A stretch of 36,593 nucleotides of DNA. Origin: an uncultured Sutterella sp. GTDB lineage: Bacteria; Pseudomonadota; Gammaproteobacteria; Burkholderiales; Burkholderiaceae_F. How positions within the stretch are numbered: the first letter of the stretch is position 1; the number at the start of each line of letters is the position of its first letter. The stretch lies in contig UQNA01000029.1 of NCBI GenBank assembly GCA_900542195.1, positions 1-36,593 of the forward strand. The letters are read 5' to 3'. The notes beneath the pieces are model-generated. The model worked only from the letters and a program-made list of their open reading frames with translations. It searched no databases and was not told the DNA's origin. Of the stretch, positions 12,331 through 19,820 are shown piece by piece. Made by a program: the position numbers and the translations under genes.

Positions 12331-13762
12331 CAAATTTATTGTCACCGTGGATTCATTAGATCAGGAAGGCCGAGGCGTCTCCCGACGGGAAGGGAAGGTA
12401 GTCTTCATTGAAGGCGCTCTCCCCGGAGAAGAGGTCGAGTACGAAAGAATCCGCAACAAACAGGCCTTTGAGAGCGGTATTGCTACTCAGATTTTTAAAG
12501 AGTCTTCTTTGCGTGTTAGTCCCGGATGTCCTTACTTCGGCATGGCGGACGGCAGCTGCGGCGGATGTGCTATGCAGCATTTAGAGCCGCGAGCTCAAGT
12601 AGCTGTTAAGCAAAAAGTCCTCATGGACTCCTTGAAGCATATCGGCCGAGTCAAACCTCTGCGTATTCTTCCGCCGATCTTCGGACCGGAATGGCATTAT
12701 CGTCATCGCGCGCGTTTGTCGGTCAAGGATGTCTTAAAAAAGAATACGGTTTTGGTCGGCTTTCACGAAAAACGCTCAAGTTTTATTGCAGACATGAAGT
12801 CCTGCAAAATCCTTCCTAAAAAAGTAAGTGATTTGTTGGTGCCTCTGCGTGATCTCATTAGTTCTCTGAAACTTCGTCAGAAAATCCCTCAGATTGAAAT
12901 CGCTGTTGCCGGTGAACACACTGCCTTAGTGTTGAGAGTTTTGGAGACACCTTCGCAGGAAGATGAAACAAAGCTCAGAGATTTCCAAAGACAGTATGGT
13001 GTCGAATTCTGGTATCAGCCGAAAGGTCCGGACACCGTTTTTCCGATGGATCCGGAAAATCTTAATAATCTTAAGCTTGTGCATTCAGAAACCGGCGTTA
13101 CCACGGTCTTTAAGCCCACAGATTTCACTCAAGTTAATCATGCGCTAAATGACGTCATGATTACCCGTGCACTTCGTTTACTTAAACTCCAGACAACAGA
13201 CAAAGTTGCTGACTTCTTCTGCGGCTTAGGCAACTTTACTTTGCCGATTGCCACAAAGTCTGCAAAGGTATTCGGTATTGAGGGCAGTGAACAGCTTGTT
13301 AAGAGGGCTGAAGCCAGTGCGGTCGCTAACGGGCTCGCTGATAAAGCTTCCTTCCGAGAGCGCAATTTATTTACTTGGACGCTAGAAGATTGGACAGCCT
13401 TGTGGAAAGAAATGGGAGGCATCGATAAGGTGCTGATAGATCCTCCGCGTGACGGTGCTCAAGCATTGTGCACTTCTTTGGCTGAGACTTCGGAGCGGCC
13501 GGAAAGAATTGTGTATGTCTCCTGCAGTCCTGCAACACTTGCCCGAGATTGCAATATCCTCGTTAACGAGGGAGGCTGGGTGTTGAAAGCAGCCGGAATC
13601 ATGAATATGTTTCCGCACACCGGACACGTTGAGAGCATTGCATTGTTTGAAAAGGGAACACCTGAAGAGCTTGAGCTTTGTAAAATTAAGAAAGCTGAAA
13701 AGCCGGAAGAATCAGCCGAGGAAGAAAGCAAACCTGACAATGAAGGAAATCCTTCCGAGTAG
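12308..13762 (+). CDS. rlmD: 23S rRNA (uracil-1939-C5)-methyltransferase RlmD
   Basis: RlmD makes m5U1939 in 23S rRNA using S-adenosylmethionine. The 484-residue protein has an N-terminal TRAM domain (~8-65, DSLDQEGRGVSRREGKVVFIEGALPGE), a 4Fe-4S site (CPYFG ... CGGC ~75-93, plus the later CKI cysteine), and a Rossmann methyltransferase domain with DFFCGLGNFTLPIA (~310) and the catalytic SCSPATLARD (~420). The C-terminal ~35 residues are a Lys/Glu-rich extension beyond the usual end. GGAG precedes the ATG at 12308. It keeps the betaproteobacterial position downstream of nlpD although rpoS is missing between them. Confidence 0.96.
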   Translation: MKKQKVRDKFIVTVDSLDQEGRGVSRREGKVVFIEGALPGEEVEYERIRNKQAFESGIATQIFKESSLRVSPGCPYFGMADGSCGGCAMQHLEPRAQVAVKQKVLMDSLKHIGRVKPLRILPPIFGPEWHYRHRARLSVKDVLKKNTVLVGFHEKRSSFIADMKSCKILPKKVSDLLVPLRDLISSLKLRQKIPQIEIAVAGEHTALVLRVLETPSQEDETKLRDFQRQYGVEFWYQPKGPDTVFPMDPENLNNLKLVHSETGVTTVFKPTDFTQVNHALNDVMITRALRLLKLQTTDKVADFFCGLGNFTLPIATKSAKVFGIEGSEQLVKRAEASAVANGLADKASFRERNLFTWTLEDWTALWKEMGGIDKVLIDPPRDGAQALCTSLAETSERPERIVYVSCSPATLARDCNILVNEGGWVLKAAGIMNMFPHTGHVESIALFEKGTPEELELCKIKKAEKPEESAEEESKPDNEGNPSE

Positions 13763-13784
13763 TAAGAAATAAGACGGGAAGATT

Positions 13785-14318
13785 GTGCACACTACAGTTT
13801 TGATCCAGGCTATCGTTCAGACATTAGCTTTTTTTGCCGCAGTTATTTTTGTACCTGCAATTTTCTTTAAATGGATAGTTAAGAGTTTGTCGTGGGGGTC
13901 TGCGACTTTGTGTTCTGTCTTTTCTCTCTTCTTACCCGTGCTGATCCTAAGCAATAATTACCTCGAAATCCAACAAGTGGTAGAAATGGGGACAGCATGG
14001 GGGCTTCCGCATGTTGTTGAGTTCTCTTCGGCTGCCTGGGCCTTTACTTTAGGTTCGGTGGCCGCATCGTTGGTTGTGGTTATTCAGCTGATTCAAGGCA
14101 GAGGGAAGAAGATCGGAATACATATCCTAGGTTTTATGTGCCTGAGCGTCGTATTGAGCTTGCTTGGCCTATTTGGCGTGCCCTCCGTTTTTTATGGCGA
14201 TTCGGTTGATATGAACCTGGCCAATACGTTCTTTGTTTTTGAGGTTCTCATCACTTTATTTTTCTCAGGGGTTTACTTTGTTTTTTCCGACAGATCCCGA
14301 GAAGTCTATTGGTCATAA
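13785..14318 (+). CDS. Integral membrane protein, five helices (array member 1)
   Basis: I recognise no family. The 177-residue protein starts on GTG at 13785 behind a purine-rich ACGGGAAGATT, 22 bases after rlmD. It is almost wholly hydrophobic with about five predicted helices (~5-32, 36-56, 81-103, 112-131, 144-167) and a ~25-residue loop between helices 2 and 3 (ending PHVVEF). Alignment by eye with the next gene shows shared order and words: FVPAIFFK/WFPAYVIK, WGSATLCSVF/WGLAFCIVF, LFLPVLI/LILPLIN and PHVV/PHIV. It therefore looks like a diverged paralogue of the next gene. No catalytic or transport motif is visible. Confidence 0.8.
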   Translation: MHTTVLIQAIVQTLAFFAAVIFVPAIFFKWIVKSLSWGSATLCSVFSLFLPVLILSNNYLEIQQVVEMGTAWGLPHVVEFSSAAWAFTLGSVAASLVVVIQLIQGRGKKIGIHILGFMCLSVVLSLLGLFGVPSVFYGDSVDMNLANTFFVFEVLITLFFSGVYFVFSDRSREVYWS

Positions 14319-14394
14319 CGCTTGGCTGATGCACGTTTTCACTAGAAATCTTACAGAATATGTCCGATAATAGATCTTAAGAAATGGAGGAATA

Positions 14395-14997
14395 ATGGAA
14401 GAAAGCGGTGTATTTGAGTATTGGTTTGCATTGATATTTGCTTTAGGTTTTTGCGTTTGGTTCCCCGCTTATGTCATTAAAACCAAGGGTAGGGGAATTC
14501 CTTTGTGGGGCCTGGCTTTTTGCATCGTTTTTTTATTTCTCATCCTTCCTCTAATCAATGTCGGCATTGCACAGGAATCTCTGCCTTTCGTATGGAACAC
14601 TATGTTTGAAGGGATCGCCGGGGAGCGTCCTCACATCGTTCAACAAGTAACGATGCAAGCCGGCTCTCTTCACAGAAAGGCTTCTCTAGATCAAGTCTTT
14701 CTCCTAGTTTGCGGGGCCTTCCTTTTGGTTAGCGTTGTTCAAAGCGTCATGGCCGCTTGGATGTTGTATGTTCGTCATAACAGAAGAAGTCTGTTCCGGG
14801 CTATCCGTTTTATGTGGTGTTCCGCGCTGATGACAGTATGCGCAGCCAGTATTTTTCCCTTCCTCTTCCTGGGAAAGCTTGGTGAGCCTATCGTTTATAA
14901 CTGCGCTTTATATATCTCAGCCTATATCGCAATTCTTCTGGGAATTACTGCGTATATCAGATTCTGTCCGGAAGTTGCTAAGTTCTACCCATCTTAG
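14395..14997 (+). CDS. Integral membrane protein, five helices (array member 2)
   Basis: The 200-residue hydrophobic protein is of unknown family. A strong GGAGG lies six bases before the ATG at 14395. Helices are predicted at ~8-28, 35-60, 100-125, 136-158 and 165-188. The loop between helices 2 and 3 (~62-98) is the longest polar segment and contains ERPHIVQQ. Topology and several short motifs match array member 1, suggesting tandem duplication. The gap to the previous gene is 76 bases, enough for a promoter; a GATAAT word near 14365 lacks a good -35. The genomic place, between rlmD and ndk, gives no functional clue. Confidence 0.82.
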   Translation: MEESGVFEYWFALIFALGFCVWFPAYVIKTKGRGIPLWGLAFCIVFLFLILPLINVGIAQESLPFVWNTMFEGIAGERPHIVQQVTMQAGSLHRKASLDQVFLLVCGAFLLVSVVQSVMAAWMLYVRHNRRSLFRAIRFMWCSALMTVCAASIFPFLFLGKLGEPIVYNCALYISAYIAILLGITAYIRFCPEVAKFYPS

Positions 14998-15009
14998 TAG
15001 TGCTTTGAA

Positions 15010-15534
15010 ATGCTTTTGCATTTTGATTTAAATGACTATTTTGTCATCGGAGGAGCTCTGCTCCTCTTGGTGTTCATTGCCTGTTTCTTGCGGAAGAGGT
15101 TCTCGAAAGAAAAGAGATATCTGAATTTTGCAGTCGTTTTGACGCTTATTGTCAATCCGCTCCTTTTGATTTGTTTCTTCGCAAAAATATTTTTCTTTAC
15201 TGAAAGTTATCCAAGAACTGTACTTAACAGCTGGGGGTACGTTAAGGCAGCCGGCATAATCTCGATATTGTGTGAAATGATGGCCGTTTACCTCATTTGC
15301 CTTCTCTTTCAGAAAAATCCTTCGGGATCCGGAATGAAGGTCTTGACCATGTGGTTTTGTGTCAACGTTGCGGGAGCCGCTTTGTGCCTTTTAGAGGCCC
15401 CCAAGCTCATCTGGCCTTTGTCTTTTGCGTCTGTAACTGCCTATTCTCTGCCGGCCCTGATTGCGTTTGCACTAATTAATTTTGCAGTTTTTCTTTATTC
15501 CGTCTTTCAGTTCAAAAAGATGAAGAATTCCTAA
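15010..15534 (+). CDS. Integral membrane protein, five helices (array member 3)
   Basis: The 174-residue hydrophobic protein is of unknown family, 12 bases after array member 2 and probably co-transcribed with it. The ATG at 15010 has little Shine-Dalgarno support (GTGCTTTGAA), suggesting coupling to the upstream stop. Helices are predicted at ~10-28, 37-62, 77-101, 108-128 and 138-168, with the same spacing pattern as the two preceding proteins. LIVNPLLLICFFAKI occupies the position of LFLPVLI in member 1. It is rich in Phe and Leu, with a short basic tail FQFKKMKNS. It is the most diverged of the three. Confidence 0.8.
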   Translation: MLLHFDLNDYFVIGGALLLLVFIACFLRKRFSKEKRYLNFAVVLTLIVNPLLLICFFAKIFFFTESYPRTVLNSWGYVKAAGIISILCEMMAVYLICLLFQKNPSGSGMKVLTMWFCVNVAGAALCLLEAPKLIWPLSFASVTAYSLPALIAFALINFAVFLYSVFQFKKMKNS

Positions 15535-15735
15535 GGCAGGTAGGCGAGAAAACTGAGGCCAAATGGAAAAACGATAATGACAGAGTTCATTTAAAGAAGC
15601 GTGCCTGACAAACTTGTTCCAAATGTTTGCTTTTTCTCTAAATGCGACTGATGTGAAATTGCGTTATTTTGTGCGTGATAAAATCGAATAATTGTCGATA
15701 ATGGCAAGATTTTCTTCTCCTAGAGAAGGTTTACG

Positions 15736-15777
15736 CTTCCGGAGACCAAAGAGGTCGAAGGTTTTTGATTTTTTTAT
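15736..15777 (+). terminator. Terminator-like hairpin in the ndk leader
   Basis: CTTC + GACC (15736-15739, 15744-15747) pairs with GGTC + GAAG (15753-15760), with a four-base bulge and an AAAGA loop. GTTTTTGATTTTTTT follows. A second hairpin, CTTCTC/GAGAAG, lies at 15714-15728. The CTTC and GAAG words could pair across the two hairpins, giving mutually exclusive folds. It ends only about 20 bases before the ndk start, so it is either the terminator of the upstream membrane genes or an attenuator for ndk. Confidence 0.5.
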
Positions 15778-15794
15778 ATTTTATAGAGTAAGAA

Positions 15795-16220
15795 ATGGCT
15801 GTAGAACGCACACTTTCTATTATCAAACCTGATGCAGTAGCTAAAAACGTTATTGGTCAAATTTACACAAGATTCGAAAGCAACGGTCTTAAGATTGTTG
15901 CTTCCAAGATGAAATGGTTATCCCGCCAGGAAGCCGAAGCTTTCTATGCAGTTCACAAAGAAAGACCTTTCTTCAAAGACCTCGTTGATTTCATGGTTTC
16001 CGGTCCTGTTCAGGTTCAGGTTCTTGAAGGCGAAAACGCTATCATGAAGAATCGTGAATTGATGGGCGCCACAGATCCGAAGAAAGCAGCTAAGGGTACT
16101 ATCCGTGCTGACTTCGCTCAAAGTATTGACGCTAACGCCGTTCACGGTTCTGACAGCCCTGAAACAGCTGCTGTTGAAATCGCATTCTTCTTCCCACAGA
16201 TGAATGTTTATTCTCGCTAA
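15795..16220 (+). CDS. ndk: Nucleoside diphosphate kinase
   Basis: Ndk moves the gamma-phosphate from ATP to other nucleoside diphosphates through a phospho-histidine. The 141 residues are the standard length. RTLSIIKPDAVAKNVIGQI opens the fold, then FMVSGPVQVQVLEGENAI, the nucleotide-contacting GTIRADFAQSIDANAVHGSDS with the catalytic His at ~117, and a C-terminal FFFPQ. It heads the long ndk-rlmN-rodZ-ispG-hisS run, which keeps the Burkholderiales order. The preceding 20 bases hold only a poor ribosome site (AGAGTAAGAA), just after a terminator-like hairpin. Confidence 0.97.
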   Translation: MAVERTLSIIKPDAVAKNVIGQIYTRFESNGLKIVASKMKWLSRQEAEAFYAVHKERPFFKDLVDFMVSGPVQVQVLEGENAIMKNRELMGATDPKKAAKGTIRADFAQSIDANAVHGSDSPETAAVEIAFFFPQMNVYSR

Positions 16221-16231
16221 TTGAGGGAATA

Positions 16232-17377
16232 ATGTCAGTCACTTCAGAAAATAAATCTAAAACAAACCTTTTAGGACTCGATCAAGAGGGCCTTAAACAG
16301 TTTTGCGCTTCCTTAGGAGAGAAGCCGTTCCGAGCTGTCCAGCTCGAAAGATGGATTCACCGAAGAGGAGCTAAGACTTTTGATGAAATGACTGACCTCG
16401 CCAAATCTTTCAGGGCCAAACTCAGTCAGGTTGCTGAAATCAAAGGCCCTGAGATTTTGCGCGATAAAACTTCTGCTGATGAGACACGCAAATGGCTTGT
16501 GGATGTCGGAAACGGCAACGCCGTTGAAATGGTATTCATTCCCGAATCTAATCGAGGCACATTGTGCATCTCTACGCAGGCCGGCTGTGCAATGAACTGC
16601 TTGTTCTGTTCAACCGGAAAACAAGGTTTCAACAGGAACCTGACGACTGCCGAGATTATCGGGCAGCTTTGGCATGCCGAACATACCCTAAGACAGTCTC
16701 GCGGCATCAGCGATGAAAATGAGAGAGTCATCTCCAATGTTGTTTTAATGGGCATGGGGGAGCCGCTCCAGAATTTAGATGCCGTCGTTCCTGCACTTAA
16801 TCTGATGCTTGACGATCATGCTTATGGCTTATCGCGCCGCCGCGTGACCGTTTCAACTTCCGGACTGGTTCGTCAAATCGATAAACTTGCAGAAAGATGT
16901 CCTGTTGCGCTTGCTGTGAGCTTGCACGCTCCTAACAATGAATTGCGCGACAAGATCATGCCGGTTAACAAAAAGCATCCTATTGAAGATTTATTAGCAG
17001 CTTGCCAAAGATACCTTAAAGTCGCTCCGAGAGATTTCATTACTTTTGAATACATCATGATCGGAGGCGTTAACGACTCTCCCAAACAAGCTAGAGAGTT
17101 AGTGAAACTTGTAGAAAAGGTACCTTGTAAATTTAACTTAATTCCCTTCAATCCTTTCCCGGGCTCCGGTCTTGAGAGAAGCTCAGAGGAAAACGTGAAG
17201 GCATTCTCCTCAATTCTTAACGATGCCGGAATTGTCTGTACCGTAAGAAAAGTTAGAGGAGATGACATAGATGCCGCCTGCGGTCAATTAGCCGGTGAAA
17301 TTAAAGACAGGACTAAATTGGCCGAGAAACGTGCACAGAGACAAATATTGATTAAAGAAATAACGAAACCACAGTAA
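16232..17377 (+). CDS. rlmN: Dual-specificity RNA methyltransferase RlmN
   Basis: RlmN makes m2A at 23S rRNA A2503 and at A37 of some tRNAs by radical SAM chemistry. The 381-residue protein has an N-terminal helical domain (~10-95) and the radical SAM core with CAMNCLFC (~114-121) binding the 4Fe-4S cluster. It also shows GMGEPLQN, SRRRVTVSTSGLV, LAVSLHA and the C-terminal DIDAACGQL, whose Cys is the conserved methyl-carrying/resolving residue. GAGGG precedes the ATG at 16232, 11 bases after ndk. Many Burkholderiales have a pilW/pilF gene next; here rodZ follows at once. Confidence 0.97.
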   Translation: MSVTSENKSKTNLLGLDQEGLKQFCASLGEKPFRAVQLERWIHRRGAKTFDEMTDLAKSFRAKLSQVAEIKGPEILRDKTSADETRKWLVDVGNGNAVEMVFIPESNRGTLCISTQAGCAMNCLFCSTGKQGFNRNLTTAEIIGQLWHAEHTLRQSRGISDENERVISNVVLMGMGEPLQNLDAVVPALNLMLDDHAYGLSRRRVTVSTSGLVRQIDKLAERCPVALAVSLHAPNNELRDKIMPVNKKHPIEDLLAACQRYLKVAPRDFITFEYIMIGGVNDSPKQARELVKLVEKVPCKFNLIPFNPFPGSGLERSSEENVKAFSSILNDAGIVCTVRKVRGDDIDAACGQLAGEIKDRTKLAEKRAQRQILIKEITKPQ

Positions 17378-17394
17378 AAGGGCAGGAGATTTAA

Positions 17395-18582
17395 ATGACT
17401 GAACAACATGATTTAGAGCAGCAAGAACCAGAACAAAAAGCCGCTACTCAGTCAAATGTACCTGAATACGGAAGACTGTTGACAGAGGCTCGTGAGTCTA
17501 AGGGCCTTTCTGTTGAACAGGTCGCTTCGCAGCTTAGACTGTCCGCTAAACAGATCATTGGTCTTGAATCCGGCGATCCTTCAGCTTTTGCCTCCGTGGT
17601 TTACACACGAGCACACTTAAGAAGTTATGCTCGTTTGCTTGGCCTGGATGAGGCCAAGATTATCGATCTCTTCAGCAATTCCTTGGCCTCAGAAGACAGA
17701 GATCAAAAGGCTTTGATTCGAAAAACAACAACCGGCCTGCGCCCTTACCAAGAAGAAACAACTAAAAACGGAAAAGGCAAAGGCATCGGCTGGATTATTT
17801 TCTTAGTTGTGGTCGCCATCGTCGCCTATATGGGATGGCGTTACATGAATCCTAGTTTTAATCTTCAGGAAGTGAAGTCTTCTCTGAACTTTATGAATTC
17901 ATCAGATAAGCCTGCAGTAGAAGCCGGTGCGGCCACATCCAAAGCCGCTGAAGGAGAAAAATCTCCGACTGCTGAGGCAGCCTCGAAGAAGGCTGAAGAA
18001 CAAAAGCCGGCAGCTGCAGAAGAATCTAAGTCCGCTCCGAAGCCGGAAACCTCTGCTAAAGCTGAGACAGCAGCTGCAGCGACCGATGCGGTAGCAGCCG
18101 CCCCCTCCCAGACTCCGGACGGAAAGACTATAACTCAGGTCGGTAAGACTCCTGAGGAGCGTGCCCTTGAAGAAAAAGTTATGGCTGAACATAACCAGCA
18201 GCTCGAAGCTCAAAAGAAGGCCGAAGAAGCTAAGAAGGCCCCGGCTGCTCCGGAACCGGCCGCTCCTGTTACTTTGAAATTGGTTCAGAACGAAAACGGT
18301 TGGTCTACTACGTTGCCGAGTGTTTCAAGCTCCCAACCTGTAAACATTAAATTCAGTGCAACGGACGGTGACTGCTGGTTCGGTATCTACGTTAACGGCA
18401 AGCTTGTCGACAATACAACTCTTAAGCAAGGAGAAACAAAGGAATTTAAACATCCGCTGCCTTTCCGAGTTACTGTCGGTAATAAGTTCCGTGCAAAAGT
18501 CTCACTTAACAGCAACCCGGTGGACTTAGCAAGCTCTTCCAGATCGGGATCCGTGTCTTTCCAGGTGTTCACTGCTAAATAA
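17395..18582 (+). CDS. rodZ: Cytoskeleton protein RodZ
   Basis: RodZ spans the inner membrane and links MreB filaments to the cell-wall elongation machinery. The 395-residue protein has an N-terminal Xre-like helix-turn-helix (~25-95, GRLLTEARESKGLSVEQVASQL, read in parts) with the RodZ word YTRAHLRSYARLLGLD. One transmembrane helix follows (~129-149, GWIIFLVVVAIVAYMGWRY). Then comes a long Ala/Lys/Glu/Pro periplasmic linker (~170-295) and a C-terminal DUF4115 beta domain (~298-395, FSATDGDCWFGIYVNGKLVDN). The linker is low complexity and probably variable between strains. It sits 17 bases after rlmN and 6 before ispG. Confidence 0.93.
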   Translation: MTEQHDLEQQEPEQKAATQSNVPEYGRLLTEARESKGLSVEQVASQLRLSAKQIIGLESGDPSAFASVVYTRAHLRSYARLLGLDEAKIIDLFSNSLASEDRDQKALIRKTTTGLRPYQEETTKNGKGKGIGWIIFLVVVAIVAYMGWRYMNPSFNLQEVKSSLNFMNSSDKPAVEAGAATSKAAEGEKSPTAEAASKKAEEQKPAAAEESKSAPKPETSAKAETAAAATDAVAAAPSQTPDGKTITQVGKTPEERALEEKVMAEHNQQLEAQKKAEEAKKAPAAPEPAAPVTLKLVQNENGWSTTLPSVSSSQPVNIKFSATDGDCWFGIYVNGKLVDNTTLKQGETKEFKHPLPFRVTVGNKFRAKVSLNSNPVDLASSSRSGSVSFQVFTAK

Positions 18583-18588
18583 TTTGAA

Positions 18589-19818
18589 ATGACAAAAATA
18601 AAAAACGGGCCCATGACAGTCAAATGGGCCAACAACGTGGTTCAGCTTGGGGGAGGCAGTCCCGTTGTTATTCAGTCAATGACCAATACTGAAACCGCTG
18701 ACGTGGACGGTACAGTCCAGCAAATTATGGAGCTTGCCGATGCAGGCAGTCAGATGGTAAGAATTACGGTTAATACGCCGGCGGCTGCTCAGGCAGTTCC
18801 TCTTATTCGTCAAAAACTTGATGCAGCCGGGTATTTCGTGCCTTTGGTAGGAGATTTTCATTACAACGGCCATAAGCTACTAAGCGATTATCCGGAATGT
18901 GCCCGTTCTCTTTCAAAGTTCCGAATCAACCCGGGAAATGTCGGTAAGGGCGATAAGCACGAACAAAATTTTAAAACGCTGATTGACTTGGCGATTAAAT
19001 ATGACAAGCCAATCCGTATCGGAGTTAACTGGGGATCGCTGGATCAGAATCTTCTGGCCAAAATGATGGAAGAAAATAACCGTCAGCCAAATCCGGAAAA
19101 TTCCGGGGAGATTCTTCGCAGGGCCCTTGTCAAGAGCGCCATCGACAGTGCTGATGAGGCGGTTCGTCTAGGCATGCCGAAAGAGCAAATTGCAATTTCC
19201 GCTAAAGTCAGCGGGGTTCGTGAATTAGTCGATATCTACCAGAAACTCGATCGACTGTGTCCTTACTCTTTGCATCTCGGCTTGACGGAAGCCGGAATGG
19301 GTTTGAAGGGCACTGTATCCTCCACGGCGGCTCTTTCTATTCTTTTAGCTCAGGGCATCGGCGATACCATACGCGTCTCTCTGACGCCGGAACCCGGACA
19401 AAAGCGTTCTGCGGAAGTTGATTTGGCCTGTGAGATTGTTCAATCCTTAGGGTTGAGAAATTTTGAGCCGAAGGTTATTTCTTGTCCCGGCTGCGGTAGA
19501 ACGAGCAGCGTACTTTTCCAAGAGCTGGCAAAAGAAACACAGAGCTATTTGAAGCAGCAAATGCCTAAGTGGAGAGGAAAATTTCCCGGCGTTGAAAACA
19601 TGACGGTTGCCGTAATGGGATGCGTCGTCAATGGTCCGGGAGAGAGCCGGCATGCAAACATCGGCATCTCGCTGCCCGGCAGCGGAGAAGCTCCGGTTTC
19701 TCCGGTCTATATCGACGGAAAGAAAGTTTGCTCTTTAAAGGGAGAGCAAATGGCTTCTGATTTCAAAAAATTAATAGATAATTATGTCCAAACAAAGTTT
19801 GGAGCAAATCAGGATTAA
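18589..19818 (+). CDS. ispG: 4-hydroxy-3-methylbut-2-enyl-diphosphate synthase (flavodoxin)
   Basis: IspG converts methylerythritol cyclodiphosphate to HMBPP, the penultimate step of the MEP isoprenoid pathway, with a 4Fe-4S cluster. At 409 residues it is full length for the bacterial two-domain type. The TIM-barrel domain holds PVVIQSMTNTETADVDGT, VGDFHYNGHKLL and RINPGNVG. The C-terminal iron-sulphur domain holds SCPGCGRTS and GCVVNGPGESRHANIGISLPG, giving the three cluster cysteines and the glutamate ligand. The start follows rodZ by six bases with a weak ribosome site, suggesting translational coupling. Confidence 0.97.
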   Translation: MTKIKNGPMTVKWANNVVQLGGGSPVVIQSMTNTETADVDGTVQQIMELADAGSQMVRITVNTPAAAQAVPLIRQKLDAAGYFVPLVGDFHYNGHKLLSDYPECARSLSKFRINPGNVGKGDKHEQNFKTLIDLAIKYDKPIRIGVNWGSLDQNLLAKMMEENNRQPNPENSGEILRRALVKSAIDSADEAVRLGMPKEQIAISAKVSGVRELVDIYQKLDRLCPYSLHLGLTEAGMGLKGTVSSTAALSILLAQGIGDTIRVSLTPEPGQKRSAEVDLACEIVQSLGLRNFEPKVISCPGCGRTSSVLFQELAKETQSYLKQQMPKWRGKFPGVENMTVAVMGCVVNGPGESRHANIGISLPGSGEAPVSPVYIDGKKVCSLKGEQMASDFKKLIDNYVQTKFGANQD

Positions 19819-19820
19819 AA

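Noticed and set aside
15575..15600. CTGTCAT word on the minus strand as a second Pho box
   Set aside because: Only one half-site is present; the position 11 bases away does not match.
15621..15689. 22-codon ATG frame upstream of ndk
   Set aside because: No Shine-Dalgarno sequence and no sign of selection visible; left as part of the leader region.
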